Source: Gluconacetobacter entanii (GTDB lineage Bacteria; Pseudomonadota; Alphaproteobacteria; Acetobacterales; Acetobacteraceae). Taken from it: 64,000 nucleotides of DNA. Positions within the stretch are counted from its first letter, which is position 1. Every line of letters begins with the position of its first letter. Position numbers and translations under genes: made by a program. The notes beneath the pieces are model-generated. The model saw nothing but the letters and a program-made list of their open reading frames with translations, was not told the DNA's origin and ran no database searches. The stretch is from the NCBI RefSeq assembly GCF_003206495.1, contig NZ_NKUF01000001.1, positions 124,001 through 188,000 of the forward strand, in the 5' to 3' direction. Shown piece by piece: positions 57,220-64,000 of this stretch.

Positions 57220-57863
57220 GATGGCAGGCCTCCTGAAAGCTGGTGCGGATACGTCAATGGCTGGGCGGGGGGATGCGTATTCTGCGCGTGCGATTGTGGC
57301 GCGGTATAGGGCGCGCTGGCCTGCGCGGGCGAACTGTCCAGCGCGTGGAACAGTTCCGTCACCGCGATCCCCGCCAGCGTGCCGATGGCCAGCGCCAGCA
57401 TCAGGGTGGTGCGCCGGGGCGTGGCGCGCGTGCCCGTCGCGGCCAGGCGCGCCTGGATCTGCGCCAGCGCCGTCTGCGTTTCCGCGCGTGCCTGCTGTGT
57501 CAGCAGCAGTTCGTCCTGCAGCTTGTCATTGATCCTGCGTGAATTGCGCAGTTCGTCGTCAAGCCTGCGGATGCTGTCCGCCATTTCGGAGATACGGCTG
57601 TGGGCATCCTTGATCTCCCGCGCCGCCGCCGCGCTCGTGCGTCCGCCGCGCGGGGCGCGTGGCTTGGCTGCCGCGCGGGGCGGGGGATTGGGGGCGATGG
57701 CCGTAAACAGGTTTTTCAGCGCGCCACCCGTCGTCTGGTTCTTGCGCGCGCGGGCGCGGATGGCCGACAGCGCGCTTTCCGACTGTCCCGGATTGTCCTC
57801 CAGCACGAGTGCCAGAATATCCGACAGGATCTTGAGTTCCTTGGGGTCTAGGCTATCGCTCAT
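57216..57863 (-). CDS. Coiled-coil, single-pass membrane protein of unknown function
   Basis: 215 residues. The N-terminal 35 (ELKILSDILALVLEDNPGQS) look like a helical bundle. A Pro/Ala/Arg-rich linker follows at about 60-80, then a coiled coil at about 82-145 (SRISEMADSIRRLDDELRNS). One transmembrane helix (TTLMLALAIGTLAGIAVTEL) lies at about 155-175 and the tail is Pro/Gln-rich. I do not recognise a family. Its translational coupling to the FAD dehydrogenase is the only functional hint. Confidence 0.72.
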   Translation of the reverse strand: MSDSLDPKELKILSDILALVLEDNPGQSESALSAIRARARKNQTTGGALKNLFTAIAPNPPPRAAAKPRAPRGGRTSAAAAREIKDAHSRISEMADSIRRLDDELRNSRRINDKLQDELLLTQQARAETQTALAQIQARLAATGTRATPRRTTLMLALAIGTLAGIAVTELFHALDSSPAQASAPYTAPQSHAQNTHPPAQPLTYPHQLSGGLPS

Positions 57864-57876
57864 GTCAGGTATCGCC

Positions 57877-57904
57877 AGGGTCGGGTCATCAGGGTCGGGT
57901 CATC
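57877..57904. repeat. Tandem 14-bp duplication at the tsaC stop
   Basis: AGGGTCGGGTCATC occurs twice head to tail (57877-57890 and 57891-57904). The second copy enters the tsaC stop codon. Probably a replication-slippage duplication. Confidence 0.85.
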
Positions 57905-58871
57905 ATGTGCGCGGGCAGGCGGCGCGGGACAGGCGGTCGGCAATGGCGGCGCCCAGCCCATGCGTCGGCACGGGCTGGACCGCGATCGCGCGCAGTCCGC
58001 GCCTGCGCCCCTCCATATCAAGAAACCGCAGCCCGGCGAAGAGGCGCGCGGCCGCTTCCTCCAGCTTTTCGCCCGGGCTGAGGTTCCATGTCAGAGAACT
58101 GCCGGGCAATTCCGGGCCGAACGCCAGCAGCGCTTCGTCCGGGGCGACGGACACGGCACCAAGGCGGACCGGCAGCGTGGGGGCGTAATGCGACGACAGC
58201 CGCCCCGGCGCGGCGGGGCGCGCGTCGCTGCTGTCATGGGGCAGGGTGATGTCGGGGCATATTTCGCGCAGGGCCTCGATCGGGATCCCGCCGGGACGCA
58301 GCAGGACCGGGTGCGGTCCCGTCAGGTCCACGATCGTGCTTTCGACCCCCACGGCACACGGGCCGGAATCGAGCACGGCGTCGATCCTGCCTTCCAGCCC
58401 GTCAAGGACATGTTCCGCGCGTGACGGGCTGACGCCGCCCGACGGGTTGGCCGAAGGGGCCGCGACCGGAACCCCCGCCGCCGCCAGCAGCGCGCGCGCC
58501 ACATCCCCCGCCGGCACCCGCACCGCGACGGAGGGCAGGCCCGCCCCGGCAAGGTCACAGATCGCGCAGTCGGCCGTGCGCGGCAGCACCAGCGTCAGCG
58601 GCCCGGGCCAGAAACGTTGCGCAAGGCGACGCGCCCGCGCATCGGCGTGCGCATGGACGAAGGCGCTGGCGGCATCGGGAAAATGGCTGATGAGCGGATT
58701 GAACGCCGGGCGCTGCTTCGCCGCGAAGATGCGTGCGACCGCGTGGGCGTTGGTGGCGTCGGCGCCAAGGCCATAGACCGTCTCCGTCCCGAACGCGACC
58801 AGTCCGCCGCCACGCAGGATGTCCGCCGCCTGCGCGATGCCCGCGCTGTCCGCCGCCAGCCGTCGTGTCAT
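57903..58871 (-). CDS. tsaC: L-threonylcarbamoyladenylate synthase (TsaC/Sua5, long form)
   Basis: 322 residues from the ATG at 58871, which overlaps the cysQ stop (ATGA). It makes the threonylcarbamoyl-AMP used for t6A37 in tRNAs. The YrdC domain has GGGLVAFGTETVYGLGADAT, AAKQRPAFNPLISHF and AAPSANPSGGVSPSRAEHV. STIVDLTGPHPVLLRPGGIP and APGRLSSHYAP join the C-terminal Sua5 domain. A longer frame to 59000 exists but runs inside cysQ. Confidence 0.94.
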   Translation of the reverse strand: MTRRLAADSAGIAQAADILRGGGLVAFGTETVYGLGADATNAHAVARIFAAKQRPAFNPLISHFPDAASAFVHAHADARARRLAQRFWPGPLTLVLPRTADCAICDLAGAGLPSVAVRVPAGDVARALLAAAGVPVAAPSANPSGGVSPSRAEHVLDGLEGRIDAVLDSGPCAVGVESTIVDLTGPHPVLLRPGGIPIEALREICPDITLPHDSSDARPAAPGRLSSHYAPTLPVRLGAVSVAPDEALLAFGPELPGSSLTWNLSPGEKLEEAAARLFAGLRFLDMEGRRRGLRAIAVQPVPTHGLGAAIADRLSRAACPRT

Positions 58872-59653
58872 TGCGCGCCGCGGCAGATGAAGGGCGGATT
58901 GCGCCACCCCGCCTTGCCATAGGCCAGCGGCGTGCCGTCGAATTCGGTGATGCTGCCGCCTGCCTCCTCCAGCACGGCCTGCGGGGCCGCGGTGTCCCAT
59001 TCCATCGTCGGGCCAAGGCGGGGATACAGGTCCGCCACCCCTTCGGCCACACGGATGAACTTCACCGCCGATCCGATGTTGCGGATGCTGGCGACGGGCT
59101 GGCGCGACAGCAGGTCCTTCAGGCGCGGGTCATCGGCGTAATGGCGTGATGCCAGCACGTCCAGCCCCGCCGCGGGTGCGGTGCGGGCATGGATCGGGTG
59201 CTGCCCGGATTCGTCACGCCGCCACGCGCCATGGCCGATCCGCCCGGCATAGACCTGGTGATACGCCGGCAGCGCCACGGCGCCGAGGATCGCGCGACGG
59301 TCGCGCACCAGCCCGATATTGACGGTGAAATCCTCCCGCCCCGCCGCGAATTCCCGCGTCCCGTCCAGCGGATCGACCAGCCAGTAGGTCCGGTCGGTCT
59401 CCACCTCGATCCCCGCCGCCGCTTCTTCCTCGGCAATGACGGGAATGGACGGGGCGGCGGCCCGCAGCCCGGCAAGGATATGCGCCTCCGCCGCGTGGTC
59501 GGCCTCCGTCACGGGGGAATCATCTGTCTTGGTGTGCGTGATGAACCCGCGTGCGCGGATGTCGCGGATCAGGGCTGCGGCCTCCGTCGCAAGACGGACC
59601 GCCAGATCGAGCAGGGCCTGATCGTCGGGGGCGTGCAAGGATGGTATGTTCAT
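58868..59653 (-). CDS. cysQ: 3'(2'),5'-bisphosphate nucleotidase CysQ-like
   Basis: 261-residue inositol-monophosphatase-fold enzyme. Metal-binding motifs: IAEEEAA, WLVDPLDGTREFAAGREDFT and MEWDTAAPQAVLEEAGG. It hydrolyses PAP/PAPS from sulfate assimilation, although other inositol-phosphatase-family substrates are possible. A 209-bp gap to pepA on the opposite strand holds no other gene that I can support. Confidence 0.92.
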   Translation of the reverse strand: MNIPSLHAPDDQALLDLAVRLATEAAALIRDIRARGFITHTKTDDSPVTEADHAAEAHILAGLRAAAPSIPVIAEEEAAAGIEVETDRTYWLVDPLDGTREFAAGREDFTVNIGLVRDRRAILGAVALPAYHQVYAGRIGHGAWRRDESGQHPIHARTAPAAGLDVLASRHYADDPRLKDLLSRQPVASIRNIGSAVKFIRVAEGVADLYPRLGPTMEWDTAAPQAVLEEAGGSITEFDGTPLAYGKAGWRNPPFICRGAQ

Positions 59654-59862
59654 GCAGATGGCATTAGCTTACTCATGCCGCGCCGTCATGCGTTTATGCG
59701 ATGCGACATGCAATCACCCGCCGCGGCGGGGCCTGTCCGGCGTGTGCGCCATCGTGGCGCGGGGGAAGGCTTTCCCCGGCGTATCAGGGGCCTGTGCGTG
59801 CCCCGCGCGTGATTTTGCGTCATGCGTGGTCTGTTGGTTTTCTCAAGCGGAGCGACTGCTTC

Positions 59863-61332
59863 ATGCTCGATACCGGTTTTTCTGAGTCCCGCCTGCCGCA
59901 CGAAGGCGTGCTGGCGATTCTGGCGCCATCCGACGGGGCGCCTTCCGCGCTGTATGCGCAGGCGGATGCGGCGACGGATGGTGCGCTGTCGCGCGCGGCG
60001 AAGGCGGCGGATTTCTCCTTCGCGGCAAAGGCGTCGTGTGTCGTGCTCGCCCCCGGTGCGGGGCTGGATCGCGTGGTCCTCATCGGCCTTGGCCCGCGCG
60101 ACGCGATTGACGCGCGCGTGGCCGAACAGGCGGGCGGGACTGTCGCCTCCGCGCTGGGCAAGGTCGCGGCGCGGGCCACGGTCGCGCTCGATACGCTGCC
60201 CGGCGGGCTTGCGGCGCATGTCGCCCTCGGGGCGGTGCTGGGGGCCTACCGCTTTGACTCCTACCGCACCACCTGGCGCGAGGGCGAGGCATGGAAGCTC
60301 GAAGGGCTGGAATTCCTGGGCACCGACGTCGCCGGGGCGCAGGCGGCATGGACGTCGCTGTCGGCGGTGGCGCGTGGCGTGCTGCTGTGCCGTGACCTGG
60401 TCAACGAACCGGCGAACATGCTGCGTCCCGACACGTTCGAGGCCCGCATCACAAAGCTGCGTGACCTTGGGGTGGAGGTCGAGGTGCTCGACCGCGAGGC
60501 GATGCACAGGCTTGGCTTCGGCGCGCTGCTTGGCGTGGGACAGGGCAGTTCCGTGCCGCCGCGCACCGTCATCATGCGCTGGAACGGCGGGGCGGAAGGC
60601 GAGGCCCCGGTGGCCTTCATCGGCAAGGGCGTGACCTTCGATTCGGGTGGCATCTCCATCAAGCCCGCGGGCGGCATGGAGGAAATGAAGACCGACATGG
60701 GGGGCGCCGCCGCCGTGGTCGGCACCATCGCCGCACTGGCGGGGCGCAAGGCGCGGGTCAATGCCGTGGGTGTCGTGGGACTGGTGGAAAACATGCTGTC
60801 GGGCGATGCGCAGCGGCCGGGCGACGTGGTGCGTACCGCGTCGGGCCAGACGGTCGAGGTGCTCAACACCGACGCCGAAGGCCGCCTGGTCCTGGCCGAT
60901 GTGCTGTGGTACGCGCAGGACCGGTTCAGGCCGCGCTTCATGGTTGACCTCGCCACCCTGACGGGCGCGATCGTCGTCAGCCTTGGCAACGAACGCGCGG
61001 GCCTGTTCTCCAACGACGATACGCTGGCGCAGCAGCTTGCGACGACGGGCGAGGGCGTGGGCGACAGGCTGTGGCGCATGCCGATGTGCGCGTCCTACCT
61101 TGAACTGCTGCGCTCTGACATCGCGGACCTCAAGAACATTGGCGGCCGCGCGGGCGGGTCGATCACGGCGGCGAAATTCCTCGAATGTTTCGTCAACAAG
61201 GTGCCGTGGGCGCACCTCGACATCGCGGGCACGGCGTTCGCGCACAAGGGGACGGCCTGCGTGCCGAAGGGGGCGACGGGCTTTGGCGTGCGCCTGCTCG
61301 ATGCGCTCGTGCGTGAACATTACGAAGGCTGA
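59863..61332 (+). CDS. pepA: Leucyl aminopeptidase (M17)
   Basis: 489 residues from the ATG at 59863, with CGGAG at 59848-59852. The catalytic domain has GKGVTFDSGGISIKPAGGME, MKTDMGGAAAVVG, NTDAEGRLVLADVL and TLTGAIVVSLGNERAG. Together these supply the two-metal site and catalytic Lys/Arg of cytosolic PepA. By family knowledge it is a hexamer that removes N-terminal residues from peptides. holC follows after 57 nt, a common proteobacterial order. Confidence 0.95.
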   Translation: MLDTGFSESRLPHEGVLAILAPSDGAPSALYAQADAATDGALSRAAKAADFSFAAKASCVVLAPGAGLDRVVLIGLGPRDAIDARVAEQAGGTVASALGKVAARATVALDTLPGGLAAHVALGAVLGAYRFDSYRTTWREGEAWKLEGLEFLGTDVAGAQAAWTSLSAVARGVLLCRDLVNEPANMLRPDTFEARITKLRDLGVEVEVLDREAMHRLGFGALLGVGQGSSVPPRTVIMRWNGGAEGEAPVAFIGKGVTFDSGGISIKPAGGMEEMKTDMGGAAAVVGTIAALAGRKARVNAVGVVGLVENMLSGDAQRPGDVVRTASGQTVEVLNTDAEGRLVLADVLWYAQDRFRPRFMVDLATLTGAIVVSLGNERAGLFSNDDTLAQQLATTGEGVGDRLWRMPMCASYLELLRSDIADLKNIGGRAGGSITAAKFLECFVNKVPWAHLDIAGTAFAHKGTACVPKGATGFGVRLLDALVREHYEG

Positions 61333-61389
61333 CCGGGGGCGGGTGGCATGGCTGCCGCCCGCTACGGACAGGCCTGCGGAAGGAACTTC

Positions 61390-61833
61390 ATGGCGGAGGT
61401 CGGTTTTTATCACCTGACGCGTTCCACGCTGGAGCAGGCGCTGCCTGCCCTGCTCGGGCGGACGCTTGACGCCGGCCGCCGCGCGGTCGTGCGCTGCGGG
61501 GACGAGGGCCGGGTCAAATGGCTCGACGATGCCCTGTGGCGCGCCACCGACCCGGTCTGGCTGCCGCATGGCACCCGCGCGCTGGGCCATGAAAGCTGGC
61601 AGCCGATCTGGCTGACGGCGGGGGAGGACGTGCCCAACGGCGCGACCTTCCTGTTCCTGATTGATGGCATGTCGGCTGATGGCATGGGCGATTTCGAGCG
61701 GGTGTTCGACCTGTTCGACGGCCATGACGAAAATGCCGTCGCGGCGGCACGGCAGCGCTGGAAGGCATGTCGCGAGGCGGGGCACACCCTGACCTACTGG
61801 CAGCAGCAGGCGAAGGGGTGGACGCGTCGGTAA
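61390..61833 (+). CDS. holC: DNA polymerase III subunit chi
   Basis: 147 residues starting MAEVGFYHLTRSTLEQALPA. GGAAGGAAC sits just before the ATG. LPALLGRTLDAGRRAVVRCG, HGTRALGHESWQPIWL and VFDLFDGHDENAVAAARQRW fit chi. Chi links the clamp loader to SSB. An upstream in-frame ATG at 61348 has a poorer ribosome site. Confidence 0.9.
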   Translation: MAEVGFYHLTRSTLEQALPALLGRTLDAGRRAVVRCGDEGRVKWLDDALWRATDPVWLPHGTRALGHESWQPIWLTAGEDVPNGATFLFLIDGMSADGMGDFERVFDLFDGHDENAVAAARQRWKACREAGHTLTYWQQQAKGWTRR

Positions 61834-61920
61834 TCCCTGCACCGAGGCAGGGATGACCCACGGGGCCATGGCGGTCATGGCCCGCAGGCGGCAGACCATG
61901 GCAAGGAAAGGCCGCGCAGC

Positions 61921-62772
61921 ATGAAGAACGTTACATTCCCCGATGGCATCACGGTTCCCGCGCTGGGAATGGGGACATGGAACCTCGGGGATGACGAGGC
62001 GCGTCGCGATGCGGAAATCCGCAGCATCCGCATGGGGCTCGATGCGGGCCTGCGGGTTGTCGATACGGCGGAAATGTATGGCTCCGGCCGGTCCGAACGC
62101 CTGGTGGGACAGGCGATCGCCGGGCGGCGCGACGACGTGTACCTTGTGGACAAGGTCCTGCCCTCCAATGCCTCACGCGATGGAGTGCGCAAGGCCTGCG
62201 CGGCGTCGCTGAAGCTGCTGGGCACGGACCATCTGGACCTCTACCTCCTGCACTGGCGCGGTTCGATCCCGCTGGAGGAGACCGTGGCGGGGTTCGAGGA
62301 CCTGAAACGCGCGGGCATGATCCGGGCGTGGGGCGTGTCCAATTTCGATGTCGATGACATGCGCGAACTGGCGCGGATCCACACGCCGGACCCGTGCTGC
62401 GCCAACCAGATCCTCTACAGCCTCGATTACCGTGGCGTGGAATATGACCTGCTGGCCCATGACCGGGCACAGGGGATCGTGACCATGGCCTATTCCCCGC
62501 TGGGGCAGGGGGGCGAACTGCTGCGCGCCCCGGTGCTGAAGCGGGTGGCGGCGCGGCACGAGACCTCGCTTGGCCCGGCAACGCCCGCGCAGGTCGCGCT
62601 GGCATGGGTGCTGCGGCAACCCGGCGTGCTTGCGATTCCCAAGGCGGGGTCGCCCGCGCACCAGCGCGAAAACATGGCGGCGGTCGAACTGGAGTTGACG
62701 AAAGCCGATCTGGCGGAGATTGATGATGCAATCCCGCCGCCGCATCGCAAGGTCTCCCTTGCGATGATCTGA
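61921..62772 (+). CDS. Aldo/keto reductase
   Basis: 283 residues, a TIM-barrel NADPH reductase. The tetrad is visible: Asp and Tyr in VVDTAEMYGSGRSERLVG, Lys in VYLVDKVLPS and His in LYLLHWRG. The cofactor region is AIPKAGSPAHQRENMAAVEL. It resembles the AKR5/2,5-diketo-D-gluconate reductase group, but the substrate is not fixed. It lies 87 nt after holC. Confidence 0.92.
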   Translation: MKNVTFPDGITVPALGMGTWNLGDDEARRDAEIRSIRMGLDAGLRVVDTAEMYGSGRSERLVGQAIAGRRDDVYLVDKVLPSNASRDGVRKACAASLKLLGTDHLDLYLLHWRGSIPLEETVAGFEDLKRAGMIRAWGVSNFDVDDMRELARIHTPDPCCANQILYSLDYRGVEYDLLAHDRAQGIVTMAYSPLGQGGELLRAPVLKRVAARHETSLGPATPAQVALAWVLRQPGVLAIPKAGSPAHQRENMAAVELELTKADLAEIDDAIPPPHRKVSLAMI

Positions 62773-62882
62773 GCCATGACCTGAGTGCCCGGGCATGGCC
62801 GTGACGGGGTGGGCCGTCGTCACCATGCCGCGCGGGAGCAGGTCGGATCATCAGCACTACACTCCTTGTCGTTCTGGGCGCG

Positions 62883-64000
62883 ATGCTTGCCTGTGCGCTT
62901 GCGCCGCGGGCGTGGCCCGCCACACGCGCGACCTGCGCGCCGCTGCTGCGCGTGGGGTGGGTGGTTGTCATGGTGGCGGTGCTGGCGGCCGAACTGCCCG
63001 GCCTGCCGGGGCATGTCGTGGCATCCGGGGGGATGCGACCCCTGCTGGCGATGTTCCATCCCGACCCGCTGGCGCTTCTGGCGCTGCTGCTGGTGGCGCT
63101 TGTGGGGCTGTATGCGGGGCAGGGGGGCGCGCTGGCGTGCATCGCCGCCGCGTTCGCCGTGGCGGGTGGCCCGCTGGTGTCGGGCCTGGCCGGGGCGTGC
63201 GTCATTGTCGCGCTGCATGATGACGCGGCATGGCGCGGGCGCGGGACCGGGGGGCTTCTTGGCATGGCGCTGCTGTCGATGCTCGATCCCATCGGCAATG
63301 GTCCTGCCGCGTTCGCACTGGCCGGGGCGGGGGCCGCCTCACGCGCGTTTGTGCTGCCGGCGGTGGTGCTGATGGCCACGTGGCCGCTGCTGCACCTGTC
63401 ATGGCGGCCCGGCGGCGGCCGGCGGCATGTGCCCGCGCTGCGCATGGCCGATGTCGCGGGCTTTGTCGTGGGCTGCCACCTGTGGCTGCGTCTGCTGGCC
63501 TGCTATCCTGATATTCCTGTCCTGTCCGAACGCTGGGGCGATGCGCTGGTGGCGCTGTCGGCCGGGCTGTTCCTTGTGGCGTCGCTGCGTGCGCTGGTGG
63601 CGCGAGACGTGCGCCGTGTCCTGTCGGGCCTGTTCGGCGGCACGGCGGCCCTGCCGGTCATGCTGGCGGGACTGGGGCTGGTGGCGCGGGCCAATGACCT
63701 TCCGGACATGCTTGGCGGGGTGGTGGCATGCCTGATGCTGCTGCTGGCGGCAGGAAGCATCGTGTGGGTCGCGCTGCTGGCCCTGTGTGATGCGATCGGG
63801 GCGGAGGCCGGGCGTCTGGTGCTGATGCATCTGGGGGGGCTGGCGACGCTGATGCCCCGCCTGTCGGCACTGCTGTCGGTCGGGTTGCTGGCGCTGGGGG
63901 GCATGCCGCCGCTGATCGGGTTTTCGATATCGTGGATGCTGCTGCGCCTGTTCGGCGCCATGCCGCATGGGGGAAGCCTTGCGCAGGAAATTCCCGTGGT
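62883..64000 (+). CDS. Polytopic membrane protein, remotely NuoN/NuoM-like (partial)
   Basis: About 372 visible residues running off the right edge. From the first ATG in frame (62883) the protein is almost wholly hydrophobic, with perhaps 9-10 transmembrane helices rich in Leu, Ala and Gly. The region LGGLATLMPRLSALLSVGLL followed by ALGGMPPLIGF matches the late conserved block of proton-translocating antiporter subunits (NuoM/NuoN/HyfB). The Lys/Glu residues of active pumps are not evident in the visible part. Codons between 62820 and 62883 (RIISTTLLVVLGA) also look coding but have no ATG, GTG or TTG, so the real start may be earlier and non-canonical. Confidence 0.6.
   Translation, partial: MLACALAPRAWPATRATCAPLLRVGWVVVMVAVLAAELPGLPGHVVASGGMRPLLAMFHPDPLALLALLLVALVGLYAGQGGALACIAAAFAVAGGPLVSGLAGACVIVALHDDAAWRGRGTGGLLGMALLSMLDPIGNGPAAFALAGAGAASRAFVLPAVVLMATWPLLHLSWRPGGGRRHVPALRMADVAGFVVGCHLWLRLLACYPDIPVLSERWGDALVALSAGLFLVASLRALVARDVRRVLSGLFGGTAALPVMLAGLGLVARANDLPDMLGGVVACLMLLLAAGSIVWVALLALCDAIGAEAGRLVLMHLGGLATLMPRLSALLSVGLLALGGMPPLIGFSISWMLLRLFGAMPHGGSLAQEIPV

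Overview
The window is a high-GC chromosomal segment of an alphaproteobacterium, most likely an acetic acid bacterium (Acetobacteraceae, Gluconacetobacter/Komagataeibacter type). The reasons are the protein character throughout, a CcrM-type methyltransferase, the gene orders yqeY-dnaG-rpoD, gpmI-envC-ctp-rppH and lptF-lptG-lptD-surA-rsmA, and intergenic palindromic repeats (TTTTTGGTGAAGC type) that I recall from that group. I see no rRNA, tRNA, CRISPR array, phage gene or insertion sequence. Almost everything is core chromosome, with very short intergenic gaps and many 4-nt ATGA/GTGA overlaps.

Layout. 1-6318 (minus): mdtABC-like RND efflux system, whose last gene runs off the left edge. 6500-7969 (minus): DHA2 drug exporter. 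8086-8388: CsbD-like stress protein. 8549-11623 (plus): rnhB, ccrM and a second, D12-class adenine methyltransferase, preceded by a dense cluster of GANTC sites. 11654-19429 (minus): MoxR ATPase / DUF58 / DUF4159 / vWA-amidotransferase-like membrane operon ending in an ankyrin-repeat secreted protein. 19505-26603 (plus): DUF1285, CCA-adding enzyme, ABC exporter, EmrAB efflux pump and a Nudix hydrolase. 26700-31864 (minus): gpmI, envC, ctp, rppH. 31958-33006 (plus): msrB, upp. 33175-39662 (minus): carA (fused to an N-terminal helix-turn-helix domain), carB, greA, ilvA. 39816-44949 (plus): yqeY, dnaG, rpoD, GNAT. 45072-46662: a hypothetical gene converging on a glycosyltransferase. 46983-48309 (plus): rpsF-rpsR-rplI, with an in-frame amber codon cutting off an acidic L9 tail. 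48630-55675 (minus): lptF-lptG-lptD-surA-rsmA. 55768-59653 (minus): cysQ and tsaC, then a coiled-coil membrane protein and an FAD-linked dehydrogenase. 59863-64000 (plus): pepA, holC, an aldo/keto reductase and a membrane protein that runs off the right edge.

Functional threads. Two drug-efflux pumps plus a DHA2 exporter, LPS transport/OMP assembly and EnvC/Ctp make this a strongly envelope-oriented region. It is interleaved with core information processing (sigma-70, primase, RNase HII, CcrM, L9/S6/S18, RsmA, TsaC, GreA, pol III chi). The most unusual items are the HTH-CarA fusion, the truncated L9 tail, the paired adenine methyltransferases with a GANTC-dense control region, and a family of palindromic repeats found only between convergent gene ends.
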